Assembly (NCBI GenBank): GCA_951804985.1
Contig: OX638133.1
Span: 31,335,963-31,399,962, forward strand
From: Dryomyza anilis
Lineage: Eukaryota; Arthropoda; Insecta; Diptera; Dryomyzidae
Length of the DNA: 64,000 bases
Direction of reading: 5' to 3'
Shown here: one piece after another, positions 13,001 through 24,367 of the stretch
Layout: every line of letters begins with the position of its first letter
Numbering within the stretch: position 1 is the stretch's first letter
Translations under genes and position numbers: made by a program
Notes under the pieces: generated by a model
Databases searched by the model: none
Seen by the model: only the letters and a program-made list of their open reading frames with translations
What the model was told of the DNA's origin: nothing

Positions 13001-16000
13001 AAGTTATGAATTTCAATTGATATCTCTGAATTCCACATGAAACTTCATGTATTTGTTTTGACATTTTTGAATTTCAAATGTAATTTCTGAATTAAAATAG
13101 AAATAAAATTGAATATAAATTTAATATTTCTGAATTACACTTGAAAATGGTGTAGATCATATTGGTCATGCAACTGTTTGGGCTATGAAATGGAGCAAAT
13201 TCATTGATCACTTCCCGATCATGGCACTAACGAAAGACGCACTATACACAGACTACATGTGTGTATTCTAGTACAGCCATCCAGCTGGCAACAAAAACAT
13301 CTTATAGAACAACACCTACGTGTTTTGTTTGTTGTATAAAAAATGTACCGCGAAAAATTCAATCGACAAGCTTGGATGCTGTGTTCTTGGATTCGCATTT
13401 TATGTTATAACATTTTCTAAAGAAGCAGAAATTATGCCAAATAAAAAAAAATACAAAAAGATATATTAGTCAAATATATGTATACTGTTTACATATAAAA
13501 AATATTTTTTGTTTGTTTTATAAATGTAATATAATAATGCTCACAGAACTCAAATTAAAAAATCTTCATAATTTTACATTTAACAAGACAAGGAAATTTT
13601 AAATTTTAATTGTAGTACATATGCGTGCTTTACAAACGACACTAGCGTAGCGACAGAAACTAGGAATGTCCAAAATACATCGATGTTTTAAAAACACTCG
13701 ATATATTGCTTCGATACATCGATGTTTTCCGATGCAATATAAGCTTCAGAATCTATTCGATACATCGATTTTTTCGAATGTTTTTTTTACTGTTAAATTC
13801 ATATTTGCTAATCGAAACTAGCAAAATTTAATTAAATTTGATTATTTATGACATTCAATTTGAAATGAAACACTTTAAATTATCATTTGTTTCTTTTGAT
13901 TCACAACCCCAGACAAAATTTTAAGCAGGCAGGTTCGAAACACGCAGGCAAACAAGCAACCTGTAGGCATTGAAATCACATTTTATATGAAGCTTTGAGG
14001 TAGGCAAAGGTGGGAATGTGGACAAAAGCTGCTAGTTCCCTGCTATAGCATGAAAACAAAATTGGTAGGGAACTGACAGACATAGGTAGGGTATGCTAGC
14101 CAAACAGGTGTAAGCAAAATTGTAGGCACAAGCAGGTTAAAGTAGTCAATGTGCTGGAAGAAAAATGGTAGGGAAAGGTAGGGAGCATAAACATATAACA
14201 TAATTCATCAGTTCCCATCCATCAGACAGTACCAAAAACTTCTTGTTGTAAAATAACACCGACGAATTTTGTTCGCGAAAAACTGAAACGCTTCGATTCT
14301 CTATTGCTGGATTCGCATATGTTTTCTGAAGGAACTCCGAATTGTTTGTTATTGTGTTTGCAATTTTGCCAAAAAAGTGATTGCAGAAAGCAATAACAAA
14401 ACACGTGTGTATTAAAAACAACATGTATTTGTTTTTGTACAGCAAGAAGTTTTTGTTTCGGGCGTCATGACGGTTAAAACTATTTGCTGTGCACTTTTGA
14501 TGATTATGTTGATATCAGCAATAATCTTCTGCAATACGCAAATCCTCGTCAATACGGCACATTTTCACGTTTTAATTAAAACAATTCGCGTTGCAAACCG
14601 ATGAAAGTAAACACCGATGTTTACAAATGACAAAAATTTCCAATACTGAAAAATTTTGAAGGAAAAATTGATATTTGTAAACAAAAATTTCTGTCGACAA
14701 CTTGTTGATCAATCATTTAAAACTTCAAAACAAAAACTTTTTATAAACCTTTTTATACTTTTCCCTTTCAGTTTCCTACTATGAAGAAGCTTTTTAAAAT
14801 TTCAAAACAGAAATTCCTATACAATGTGTTTGCCTGCTACTCGCAGGCTACCTTTCCCTTTCAGTTTCCTACTATGGAGAAGCTTTTTAAAATTTCGAAA
14901 CAGAAATTCCTATACAATATGTTTGCCTGCTACTCGCAGGCTACCTTTCCCTTACAGTTTTTTACTATGAACAGCTTTTTAAAATTTCAAAACAGAAATT
15001 CCTATACAATGTGTTTGCATGCTACTCGCAGGCTACCTTTCCCTTTCAGTTTCATACTATGAAGAAGCTTTTTAAAATTTCAAAACAAAAATGCCTATAC
15101 AATGTGTTTGCATGCTACTCGCAGTCTACCTTTCCCTTCCATATTCTAGCCATAAAGATATCTTTCAAAACTTCAAAACCAAAACTTACAATAAAAATGC
15201 TTTTGGCTGCTAGGGGTAGGCTTGAACATACCAATTTGTGGCGTAAATGCTGCTATAGGGAGCCTGCTTATTTTCAAAAATTTAAAATGCCTGCTATGCA
15301 ATGTGTATTTCCTACCATATTCCAGTGAGTTTTCCTCAAAACTACTACTATAATACCAGTTTCCTTGCATATTTTTTGTCTGGTGTACATCGAAAACATC
15401 GATATTTTTGTTCGATACATCGGAAAACATCGATGTAACGAGTCGATGTATAATATCGTCCAAAACATCGATTTTTTTTTTCAGATGAACATCCCTAACA
15501 GAAACAACACAGCATAAAACATATGCATATTCGGATGACGAACGACACTAGCGTGACAAGAAAAAATAAACAAACAGCTTTGTCTAATTTATGCTTAAGA
15601 ATTGCGTATGTTTTTGTTGAATTCGATTTCCACATCTAACCTTGAAACAAGGTCCGTCGTTCTGGGAAGTATTGTTTCCGAAAAAACAATATGTGAATAT
15701 TTTTGTACAACAATAAGTTTTTATTTTGGGAAACATAGATTTTATTAAATGATTAAATGACAAATACCACATATCTTGTACTTTAGAGCTTCTATAAAAA
15801 AATAAAGTAATTTGTTTCTGTTTGATTTTCATACTTTTTAAAGACAGTTTTAAAACCGGTATAAAACCAAAGCCGTTTGGATTTTGGATTATTTTTGATT
15901 TTCGTACAATGGTTTCGGTTTTAAAAATGAAACAGTTTAAAAACGAATATCGTTCACGGTTACGATTACAATCCTTTGTTATAATTTACAGTTTTTAATA

Positions 16001-19000
16001 TTAAAATTAGAGACTTTCCCTATTGCAAATACTATAAACATTTTTTTTCTTTGTAATGATACAAACGTGTGCAAAAATTAAATATAATATTCACCCGCAT
16101 GTTTTTACAGCAAGAATGATTTTGAAAAAGAAAATATAAAATTTGAATTTGTAAAACTTTGTACGTGCTAAATAGCATTTGCTTAATTTGTACAGCATTC
16201 CAAATGCTTTGAAATGTATTGTGTTTGTTTTGACAAGTTTTTAAATATGTAAAAAATTCAAAAAAACAATAAAAAAAAACTTGTTTTAAGCTTTCGAACG
16301 CACGTGCGAACTAACAAAATTTCGAAAGTTGCTACAATTAACAAATCTCGAGCGTTGTTAACATGGAACGATGTTCGAGTAAAATTTATTTACAGACACA
16401 AAAATTCAAAATAAATCTATTATATATTGTAGTACTTATAAAGAATGTATTTTAAAAATCTATATTAATTTTGTATTTATTACGATACTCAGTTGATAAA
16501 TTTCAAGTATGATCTTTAATTAGTGTGAATCAATTGACCTAAAGTCAAGTGCATGCTTAAAATTAACTAATGCCACATCCATTGAAAGTTTCATCTTAAT
16601 TGTTCTAATTTAAAGTTCAAGTTTTTCACCATTTTTTTCATGTAGCAAATAGTCTATCGATCGTTTTCTGTACTGCTGACTAATGCGACAAATATGCTGT
16701 TGTTTATTGCAATAATTTAAGTAGTTGCGTACAAATATTTAATTAATATTCACGTCCATAAAATGTTGGTAACCGCACCCATTTTCAATATTAATAATAT
16801 TTGTTTGTGAACTTGTTGAATGTGCGTGACTATCGTGTATTTGCACCATACTTAAGGGTGTACGATGGAAATACAAAATAAAACTAGTGCACAAAAAGTA
16901 TTTATATGGTGAATTCCATGGGATATGCAAATTACAGTACAATTTTAAAATTATAAATAATAAAGGTGCCATCAAAACATTACATCGCATTGAAAATTAT
17001 ATCAAATTCCACGTGTCATTTTTATATATAACGTTTTTTGTCAAAATTATCAGTTAATGCAAATAAACTCAATAACAGTTAAAACTATTTTGAATAAGCG
17101 ATGCATTTCAGTGATCACTGATGAAGTATGTTAACTTTTTGTAATTTAAATAAAATAAAATAATTATCTTTAAAATTATAATCTTTTTGCACTGATTTTA
17201 ATGACTTTATCTAAAACAACTGTCTATGTATAAAATTACGAAACAGAACTTTGTTAAGTGTACAACAATGTATTCCCCTGATGCAGTGTGTTATCTAAAC
17301 TGTTTTCATTCATAAACCCATTATCTAAATTGGCATTATTAATGAAGATTATAACACTTATTTAATGTTTCTAATGCTGTCAGTGATAATTAGATAATGT
17401 TTTGATTTAGTATTAATGTTCTATATATAAATTATATTTTGGAGCATTTACAGTATTCGCCCATTGAATTAGAACAGTTTAGGTAATTTTTAAAAACTAT
17501 CGTTAAATTTTGTTTTTCGAATTTTTATATTCTACACTAAAAGTGAAATAATATATTCACTTTGGTCATTCATTTATAATACCCAGAAAGAGGCGTGGGC
17601 GCGGTATTATTTGTACTGCTTCGATTTAATTTTGTCTGTCAATATCCGCGTAAAATTACGTCTACAGAAAAACAAAAAGTGCTAGAGCAATGAAATTTAT
17701 AAATTATATTTCTTATATACCTGTGCTACCTGTTATTGAAAATGGGCGTAATCGATTGATTGAACGCTGTGATTTGCCCATTTTTGTACCTATATCTCCT
17801 AGAACTCAAACATCTACGGGAGAATTTTAATTAATCGATCGAACTGAACTTTGTTAATATGGTAAAATAGAGACATTTAGCGTATTCACAGTTTGATGGT
17901 AATGGTACGAATACGACAGTACGACAATTCAACTGTGAGCACCACTTTTCTGCTTTTTAAAATATTTTGTCAAATAAATGCAGCTGATTTTTATAAATTT
18001 GTTTTTTTTTTTAATATCATAAATATTGCATACCCTAGTAGAAATTTTGGTAGGGCCATGGTCATGAAGTGATCATGTCATTATTTGAGATGATCGGGAT
18101 ATGACGAGGCCCTATAATGTCCTTGTAACGCAGTGTCCTGATCATGTACTCCCTCAGGCCATGATCATGTACTGATCGGGCAATTCCCCATTTTATTATT
18201 TACCCGACAATTGCCTTGTCAGAGCCCGAGCATAATAGGGTTTCTCTCATTAAATCTCGATTATTGTCTGATGTCATTTCGTTATGAGGAACAAATAATG
18301 TAGCTATGATCTGGAACATTGACTATTTAGCTAATGCAAACCCTGGTATGGTAAGCATGATAAGGGCATGCAAAGGCAATGATCATGTTTTCTCTAATAG
18401 GACTTACCCAACGAAAACCCGATCATTTCCCGATGGCGCATCGGTCAAATTTCTACTAGGGTATATCATTTTACGTGCACTTTTAATATTCAGTTTTACA
18501 ATTTTTCTTATTTTCACAAAATACGACACCAAAAAATATGTCTTAGGTCCCCAAGTAACCACTTTGTGACAACTTAAGTGGTAGCCACACAATTGCCATT
18601 AAAGTGTTTGATGTAAATCTTGCGAAATATACTTTTTTGCCACTCAATTACCAGTCATAAAGCCCCGGGGCGAGGCTTAGTTGCCACGAAATTTCGATCC
18701 ATTAAAGTGACGGTTCACCAATTTGTTACTTGAACTGTAATTTTAAATGTAGAACTTGTGTGGATTAAAAATAAATATAATAAATATCCTACCATTAAAT
18801 TGAATGTTTGCCGTGTAATAAAACTGCAACTACAACTCTAATTTAACAAACGGTTCAAGTTTTTGGGTTAAAGTTTATATTCTGAACATTTTTTAAAAAA
18901 GTGACTTTTTTTATTTCTTTAATTATACTATTTCGACTGTCATTTTTTACAACCCAACGTTCCATGGACATATGTAGTGAATATAATAAACATTTTGCAT

Positions 19001-21602
19001 ATAATAATATACATTTATACCATTTTAATGTTAATTAGCTATATTATTAATAAACATGTTCCAATTGGGTTCTTCATAATATACATGCAACATATATGGA
19101 ACATAATACATTTTATAATTTCCGCCCATTATAGTATATGTTCCATTATCGGAATGTATGACTTATATATCACAGCATTGTGACATATTATTGCATTGTC
19201 CCACACATGTTCTTAGCCACCACTTTGGAACTAAATTTATGTTCCATTATCAGAATGTATGACTTATATATCACAGCATTGCGTATGTTCCATATATGTT
19301 CTTAGCCACCGCTTTGCAACTAAAAATTACTAGTTTGCAACACTGGTGTTAGAGGTAACTTAAAAGCTACACATTTGCCACAAAAGTTTGTGACAATAGT
19401 CGAGCCGTGGTCTTGGGTCGTCTACTCTTAAATACAACACTTGTGGTATTTTATTTTTATAAGGGATGCCGACAAATTGACGTTTCTGTGTTATTGTATC
19501 GTATATATACTACATGGTACGAATACCATACTAAAATACGATGAACTCTGAATACGCTAATTGTTTTTGCAAACCGTAAAAAAATTGCTTCACCATTCCT
19601 ATATGTGAATAGTATCCACTGTGTACTCAAATGAAAGGAAATTGAAACAAGTTTTTAGTTAGGATTTGTAAACCCTTGGGATCACTTTATATGATAGAAC
19701 TGTTTAATTCTCATTTCTTAATACACCGGTAAAATGAATTTAGTATTTGTTTTGAAAAAAAAAATAATAAATGTAGTAAAACTACATTTATTAGTTTTTA
19801 GAGACAAAGGCGCATTATCATAGACAATTTAAAGACAACCTTAAATTTAAAATCTGCTGCTGCAAAAATATTTTGTTAATTATTTATATTGTAAATTAAT
19901 AAAATAAAAAATATTAATATCATTTTTCCATTTTATATCATCTTTCAGGTATGCGGCATACTGTTGATCGTCTTCGGTGCAATGCTCTTCAGCAGCATTC
20001 ACACCTTCGATGACTTTGCGGAGGCACTGCAAACGCAACAGGTGCCCGTCACCATGATCGTCCTCGGATCCGTCATTCTGTTGATATCGTTCTTTGGCTG
20101 CTGTGGTGCCATTCGGGAATCCTACTGCATGTCGATGACCGTACGTCTGCTGATTGATCTAAAAAATAAAAAATTAATAATACTTCCTTTAATTTAAATA
20201 GTACTCAATACTGTTGTTTGTATTGATGGTCGGTCAACTCGCTATGGTCGCCTATATCTGGATTCAGAAGGATGCCTATTTGAGATTGATGGGTGATGTG
20301 GTGGAAAAAGCATGGGCACGTCGTACACAAAAGGCCGACTATATGGATGCTTTCCAAATCAGCGTAAGTGAATTTAATTGCAAATTATAAAAAAGTACTA
20401 AACGATTTGTTATACATTTGTTCACTCTGTAATGATTGTGTTATATTTTGAAAAGCCCCAAGAAAAAAAGTTCCGCTAACGGTGCCGTATTAGGAACCGT
20501 AATACGGAATAAGATTCCGTAAACGTTCCGTTTTCTGGATATGATAACGGTCCAGTAAACGGATAAAAAAGAACATCGAAAGGTATTTCGAACGTTTCGA
20601 CGGTACGTTTACGGACCGTCATACTGGATGAATTACGGATTGAGTCCGTAGAGAGTACGTTTACGGACTGTCATACGACCGTCATTATACACCCAGAAAA
20701 AATTTCCCTCAAATCCCATTTAATTTGGTCAATAGGGCAGTTATTGATTTAATAGTATACAAAAAATAAATCTTTTCATATAAATTCAATGGCAATGTCA
20801 TGGTATTTTCTAGTTTTTTTTTTCCGATTAAAATAATAATTTATCCTATTGACTATTTTTAATAGTAAAAAACTATTATTTATATAGTATTTTATATGGG
20901 TGCAGAGTTAAAAATACTGGATGTTCTAATTCGTATAGATTTTACGATTTGTATTCGATTTAGAAAAATCGAATTTATAATTTTTAAAATCAAATTTATG
21001 TATCGAATTCAGGAACATAAATAAATATATACGATGGAATTAAAAGTTATATTTGAAAAATTAGATTTCTATCGAAAGCGAGAATATTCCTTAAAATAAA
21101 AATGTTATTAGCGATTAGAATTTTTAAATCTTAGTATCTTGATATTTCATATCGACGTCCTTTATGAAAATCAACACATTTAAAGTTTTTAAACGAAAAT
21201 GTAAAAATAAAAATTTGAAATGTGTTAGTTTTTGTAATGTATAATGACATTAAAATCTAATTTTTCATGCAGATGGAATGCTGTGGTAGAAACGGCTATG
21301 AGGACTATAGCTTCCAAGGAAAATTCCCACTTTCCTGTTGCAAGGATGCGCATAATTGCACCAGTGGTACCGTCTACAAGAAGGGATGCAAGCAGGCATT
21401 CACCGATTTCTGGGATACCAACAGCGATATCATCAAGTATGCTGGTCTGGTTATTGCCGCCATTGAGGTAATTTATAGAATGAGATTTTATCTTTTTAAA
21501 ATAATTCAAATTTCTTAATTTCTTTTAAAGTTCGTTGGTTTTGTCTTTGCCTGCTGCCTGGCGAACAGTATTCGCAACTATAGACGTCGTTCGGCCTATT
21601 AA
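7079..21602 (+). CDS. Tsp42Ed: Tetraspanin, Tsp42Ed-like (five coding exons)
   Basis: The coding exons are 7079-7138, 19949-20140, 20202-20363, 21273-21467 and 21531-21602, all joined in phase 0 at GT-AG introns, giving 226 residues. Membrane segments lie at about 11-33, 54-75, 86-106 and 195-216. A conserved GCCGAIRE follows segment 2. The large extracellular loop (about 107-194) has the tetraspanin cysteines: CCG at 141-143, a CC pair at 160-161, C167 and GC at 176-177. The C-terminal tail is short and basic (RNYRRRSAY). Tetraspanins organise other membrane proteins into microdomains at the cell surface or on endosomes; the partners of this one are unknown. The start is the first ATG of a 20-codon exon with the family pattern M-x-C-G-x-S-x-V-K-Y. 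The name rests on remembered similarity to Drosophila Tsp42Ed and on cluster order. The first intron is 12.8 kb and full of transposons. Joining the first exon to the rest is inferred, because no other tetraspanin start is seen in that interval. Confidence 0.85.
7296..7474 (+). mobile_element. TA-flanked inverted-repeat element (GCGTATTCACAG ends), copy A
   Basis: Ends read ACGTATTCACAGTTTCATGG and CGATGAACTGTGAATACGC with TA on both sides. This 179-bp internally deleted copy is related to 17880-19557 and 42134-42382. It lies in intron 1 of the Tsp42Ed-like gene. Confidence 0.8.
8652..9634 (+). mobile_element. Long relative of the CCCAGAAAA MITE, interrupted
   Basis: Sequence at 8652-8768 (AATATTGAAATATTTAAAT and neighbours) and 9556-9634 matches 63355-63527 in order, including ACGATCGTACCAT and the terminus TTTTTTTCGGAGTG. 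The dispersed repeat interrupts it. Its left end is not clear. Confidence 0.5.
8770..9555 (+). mobile_element. Dispersed GACAGACAGACGG repeat, copy 2
   Basis: Closely matches 2918-3716, from AAAACGAGTTGGGAAAG to GTAGGGTATAA. It includes the palindrome around 8828-8852, a longer GACAGCAAGACAGC microsatellite near 9368, and GATCAAGAATATATATAC near 9451. Confidence 0.7.
10001..10381. mobile_element. Full-length hairpin (foldback) element, 381 bp
   Basis: The two halves are inverted copies of each other over about 170 bp, starting CACTGAAAAAAATAATCGA and ending in the complement (TTTTTTTCTGTG). Paired blocks include GCAATTCCGTT with AACGGAATTGC and ATTAATTGCATTCAT with its complement. Arms differ by roughly one base in ten. 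The middle is about 25 bp near 10180-10205. Noncoding; in intron 1 of the Tsp42Ed-like gene. Confidence 0.85.
10866..11009 (+). repeat. Two tandem copies of a 72-bp unit
   Basis: ACGCTTTAAATTGAAATT at 10866 recurs at 10938 as ACGCTTTACATTGAAATT. Both units continue through CATTCAAAGTCAATGTATTT to TTCTTTCATAGTT. Identity is high, so the duplication is recent. Confidence 0.8.
11097..11530 (+). repeat. Tandem array of about 180-bp units with CAGCTG sites
   Basis: Units start near 11097, 11282 and 11461 with TTGACAGCTGGTAGTCATTG-like sequence. They share ATTTCTGTCTTTAG and CGATGCATGATG. There are about 2.4 copies, the third partial. Each has a CAGCTG E-box-like site in its first 40 bp. No coding content. 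Confidence 0.7.
11531..13620. other. AT-rich intronic DNA with degenerate CAATTGTAATTCAGAA arrays
   Basis: Between 12700 and 13140 short motifs such as AATTTCATTTGAAATTC and CAATTGTAATTCAGAA recur on both strands every 40-50 bp, a decayed tandem or inverted repeat. Near 13142-13230 are GATCATG motifs like those of the element at 18033. Nothing coding is seen. Confidence 0.45.
13660..15500. mobile_element. Composite element bounded by inverted ACATCGATGTTTT arrays
   Basis: The left side (about 13670-13775) has several ATCGATGTTTT motifs, and the right side (about 15385-15475) has the inverted form AAAACATCGAT. The flanking GGAATGTCC and GGGATGTTC (reverse strand) pair at the edges. The 93-bp minisatellite and CAGGCA-rich sequence lie inside. 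The boundary is approximate and the superfamily unknown. Confidence 0.4.
14760..15170 (+). repeat. 93-bp minisatellite, about 4.4 copies
   Basis: TTTCCCTTTCAGTTTCCTAC-like unit starts fall at 14760, 14853, 14946, 15038 and 15131. Each unit contains a GCCTGCTACTCGCAGGC hairpin. The period is a multiple of three, which explains the 93- and 105-codon open frames here. They are not treated as genes. Confidence 0.85.
15500..17877. other. AT-rich intronic DNA, no gene seen
   Basis: A CGACACTAGCGT string at 15543 repeats one at 13640, just outside the composite element. Otherwise only simple AT-rich sequence and short chance frames are visible. Confidence 0.4.
18033..18461 (+). mobile_element. TA-flanked element with CCCTAGTAGAAATTT ends
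   Basis: The terminal inverted repeat is CCCTAGTAGAAATTT / AAATTTCTACTAGGG with TA on both sides. The interior is rich in GATCATG and TGATCGGG. It matches 29006-29439 in the opposite orientation. An 87-codon frame inside is not credible. Confidence 0.85.
18549..19416 (+). mobile_element. Insertion inside copy B with CCCAAG ends
   Basis: Copy C of the host element lacks this stretch, and sequence on either side (ACAAAATACGACACCAAAAA; TACTCTTAAATACAACAC) is shared. The ends are short inverted CCCAAG with related subterminal sequence. Inside, 19137-19320 is a tandem pair of about 101 bp (TTCCATTATCGGAATGTATG). Confidence 0.55.
20690..20902 (-). mobile_element. TA-type MITE with CCCAGAAAA ends, in intron 3 of the Tsp42Ed-like gene
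   Basis: It begins CACCCAGAAAAAATTTCC and ends TATATGGGTG. The interior matches the reverse complement of 4410-4625. Left TA is at 20688-20689; the right one is decayed. Just upstream (20465-20690) is a decayed array of ACGGACCGT and TTCCGTAAAC motifs. Confidence 0.75.
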
Positions 21603-21749
21603 AAGGATCGATATCATCGATAATTTAACTGCGAAAAAACGAGATACAAATTTCAAAATCCCGTGCAAGTGCTGTATTTGTATTTAACTATATTAAGATT
21701 TGCGATTTTTTTAAAATAATATTAAAACTTTTTAAAACAAAAAAACCAT

Positions 21750-21779
21750 AATAAAAATAATAAAAAGGAAACCAATAAA
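21750..21779 (+). promoter_or_regulatory. Polyadenylation signals of the Tsp42Ed-like gene
   Basis: AATAAA hexamers occur at 21750-21755 and 21774-21779, about 150-175 bases after the stop codon. The more distal one is the better-placed end of the transcript. In such AT-rich sequence the motif alone is weak evidence. Confidence 0.45.
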
Positions 21780-22680
21780 AAATGATATTTAGTAAGTTTA
21801 TTTAATTTTGAATTATAGTTAGATATAGGAAATAGGAAATAGATATAGAAAAATGTAGCAAATAGTGTTTAGTTTTAAAAATATTGATATTTATCTAAAA
21901 TTTTCATAACGCACTACATTTGAAATTTATTAAGGGGATTCATATCAACCGTGTAAATCTCGTAAATAATGTAAATTTCTTAAATAGTAAAAATTTACGT
22001 AAATGTTGTGCGGCGCAACTCATAAAAACTGTATGTTATTTTCTTCGAATTAACACCCAAATTATTACTAAAAATATTCAACAAATGAATATAAATAATA
22101 AAATCTACTATCATTATTTTTAAATGGCATACTTTGGTATAATTAAATTAACTTTATCACAAAAAGCAATAGTAAACCCCCGCTTATCTGTACTAACCAA
22201 ATTTTCCGTCACTATCACTAAATTAAACGCGTTAACGATTGTTGTGATAATCGATATTATTATTATTATTTTTATTGAGAAACATATTTCAACATATGAT
22301 TAAATATACGGTAAGGCAGAAACTGTGACACATGCCGATCATAATCTCTAATACACTTGAAGGTTTCAAATATGAAATGATCTGAATGGCAAACCCGAAT
22401 ATTCTGTTTTACGGCATATAAGTACAATTAAATTTTAGTAGAGATATCATTTGACATTGATTTATAAATTCGATAAAACTATCAGAACATTTTATTTCTA
22501 GAGAATTTTAGAATGAGTCATTTTACGTTTTTAAAAATCGACAAATTTTCATTGAAACAGTTTACGCTACTGCTAATTTCAACCAAGAATTAAGACCGTA
22601 ACCAAATTCCGATTTAAATCGTACCATTTTCAAAAAAAAATATTGTTGTAGAAAAATCAGAAATAATTCGATATCACACC
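21780..22680. other. AT-rich DNA downstream of the Tsp42Ed-like gene, nothing seen
   Basis: Only short chance frames and simple A/T runs occur. Confidence 0.4.
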
Positions 22681-22880
22681 AAGGCCCGTAGCCAGGGGTG
22701 CAGGGGTTCTGTATATGTTATACAGTATGCCAATTATTGAAACAAAACCCTATTTAGTGAGGAAATTAGTTCGTGGAATATTTAAAAATTTTTTTTTTTC
22801 AATAAATACTACATGCGGTTTTTAATTTTTTTTTTTTTTATTAGTGATATTTTGTAATTTTTAATATTCTCTATACATAT

Positions 22881-23413
22881 TGTTACGAAAATTCAGTCTA
22901 CGGAAAACTGTTCTACGAGTTCGTATCGCTGGATTGTGTACAAAATAAAAACACTCTTATGTTTGGTTTAAATTATAACAATTAACTTTATTAATTCACT
23001 TTAATAAACAACTTTACTAATAACAAATTCTAACAACTGCTGCATGTCCACAATTTAACTTGACATTTATCACACGAGATGCACTCGACCACTTTACAAT
23101 CACTACTGAAGTGCTGTACCTCAGATGCGGCTCCCTTATATACTGCATGCATCAGTTCGACACGTTTCGACTAGCTTCGATTTGTTTCGAGAACCTTCTA
23201 CTCGTTTCGTGAATTACGCATGCTATTGGCATCTCATTCGCACTCATGTGTTTTAATGTGCTGATCTTCCATCTCTTTCTCGCACATTGCTCAGTGCGCT
23301 GAATGATCTTCCGTCTTCTTCTAACACATTGCTTAGTGCGCTGAATTGTCTTGCGTCTCATTTATTATTGTTGAATGCTTGCACAGTGGGGCAAATTACC
23401 TCTTTTCGTAACA
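22881..23413. mobile_element. Solo LTR, Gypsy-type target duplication
   Basis: It starts TGTTACGAAAA and ends TTTTCGTAACA, the TG...CA form, with inverted ends and a 4-bp ATAT duplication on each side (22877-22880, 23414-23417). Length is 533 bp. A TTATATAC lies at 23136. No adjacent gag or pol is seen, so the internal part was lost by recombination. ATAT in AT-rich DNA is weak evidence, but ends and length agree. Confidence 0.7.
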
Positions 23414-24163
23414 ATATATATAAAAAATAGTTTTAAAATTCTTGTTAATAAAATTTCATATAAAACAAATATTACTTTGAAATATATCTGAATTCTTATT
23501 TTGGGAATTTTCTAACTATCATTGGATATTTTTTTTTAATTTATATTTTTAGGGATATAACATAAAATCTTAAATCCCGACATAAATTTGTAAGATATGC
23601 AAGGAAATCGGTACTATAACTAAAAATATTCTTCTTTTTATGGATTAAAACTCTTTAGATTATTGGTTCCGGATCTGGTTCCAAGATTTTTAAAACAGCT
23701 GTTCGGTTCTGATTTCAGTTCCAACCAAACAAATTTAATTGGTTCCGATTCCACATATTTTTTAACAACGGTTCCAAAAATCCGATTGCGGTTCTTTGCG
23801 ATCCCCTTTTCTATCAAATTATTAAAAAATCCTAAAAAGCGATTTTGATTTTCTTTTAGTTTTCAATTAAATATATTTTTTAAAATTTTAGGATTGACCT
23901 TTATGTTCGAACCTCGATTTCATAGAATGAGACTTAAATGTTCCCAGAACGCAACTACGCCATTGTATTTTTTTTGGAGTTGGATATTCGAAAGTCTCAA
24001 AAAGATCCAATTTGACAAAAAAAAAACAAAGACACAGATCGTAGTTGAACTTTAAAGTGATATATGCTCAATAATTTTCTTTTCCAACCACAAAAGTTAT
24101 ATATAAAAAAATATGAATTAATAGTTTCTAAATTTTAAATGCATGAAAATATACCACCGCATT

Positions 24164-24242
24164 GTAGCGTCGTTAGCTCAAGGTTAGTGCGTTGGACCGC
24201 GAGCAGAAAGGTCCCAGGATTCTTTATATCCTGGGATGCGGA
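24164..24242 (+). repeat. Divergent tRNA-like SINE head
   Basis: GTAGCGTCGTTAGCTCA followed by GTTAGTGCGTTGGACCGCGAG resembles the head of the SINE family, but the B-box region is degraded and the SINE body is absent. Confidence 0.5.
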
Positions 24243-24367
24243 TCGGTCAATCCTATGCTAAATTATAACCAAAAATGTTCTTAGCATAAATGAATAATTT
24301 TGAAAACTTACAATCCATATTAGATTTAGTATACTTACTGGGAAGTTTTTGAATTCTATAATTTGTA

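Larger units (their letters stand above)
17880..19557 (+). mobile_element. TA-flanked inverted-repeat element (GCGTATTCACAG ends), copy B, with two insertions
   Basis: The ends are GCGTATTCACAGTTTGATGG and its counterpart ending CTCTGAATACGC, flanked by TA (17878-17879, 19558-19559). Comparison with copy C (42134-42382) shows later insertions at 18033-18461 and about 18549-19416. Noncoding. Confidence 0.75.

Noticed and set aside
14781..15328. Repetitive 93- and 105-codon proteins
   Set aside because: They are produced by a 93-bp tandem repeat whose period is a multiple of three; no start context or conserved domain.
13660..15500. CRISPR array in the repeat-rich segment
   Set aside because: Repeats are contiguous 93-bp units without spacers, in a clearly eukaryotic sequence.
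21225..21518. Alternative frames over exon 4 of the Ed-like gene
   Set aside because: They are shadows of the real exon, whose CCG, CC and GC pattern and splice sites fix the frame.
23131..23160. TATA box plus initiator promoter inside the solo LTR
   Set aside because: TTATATAC and ATCAGTTC are only about 17 bases apart, too close for a standard core promoter; orientation of the LTR is also unknown.
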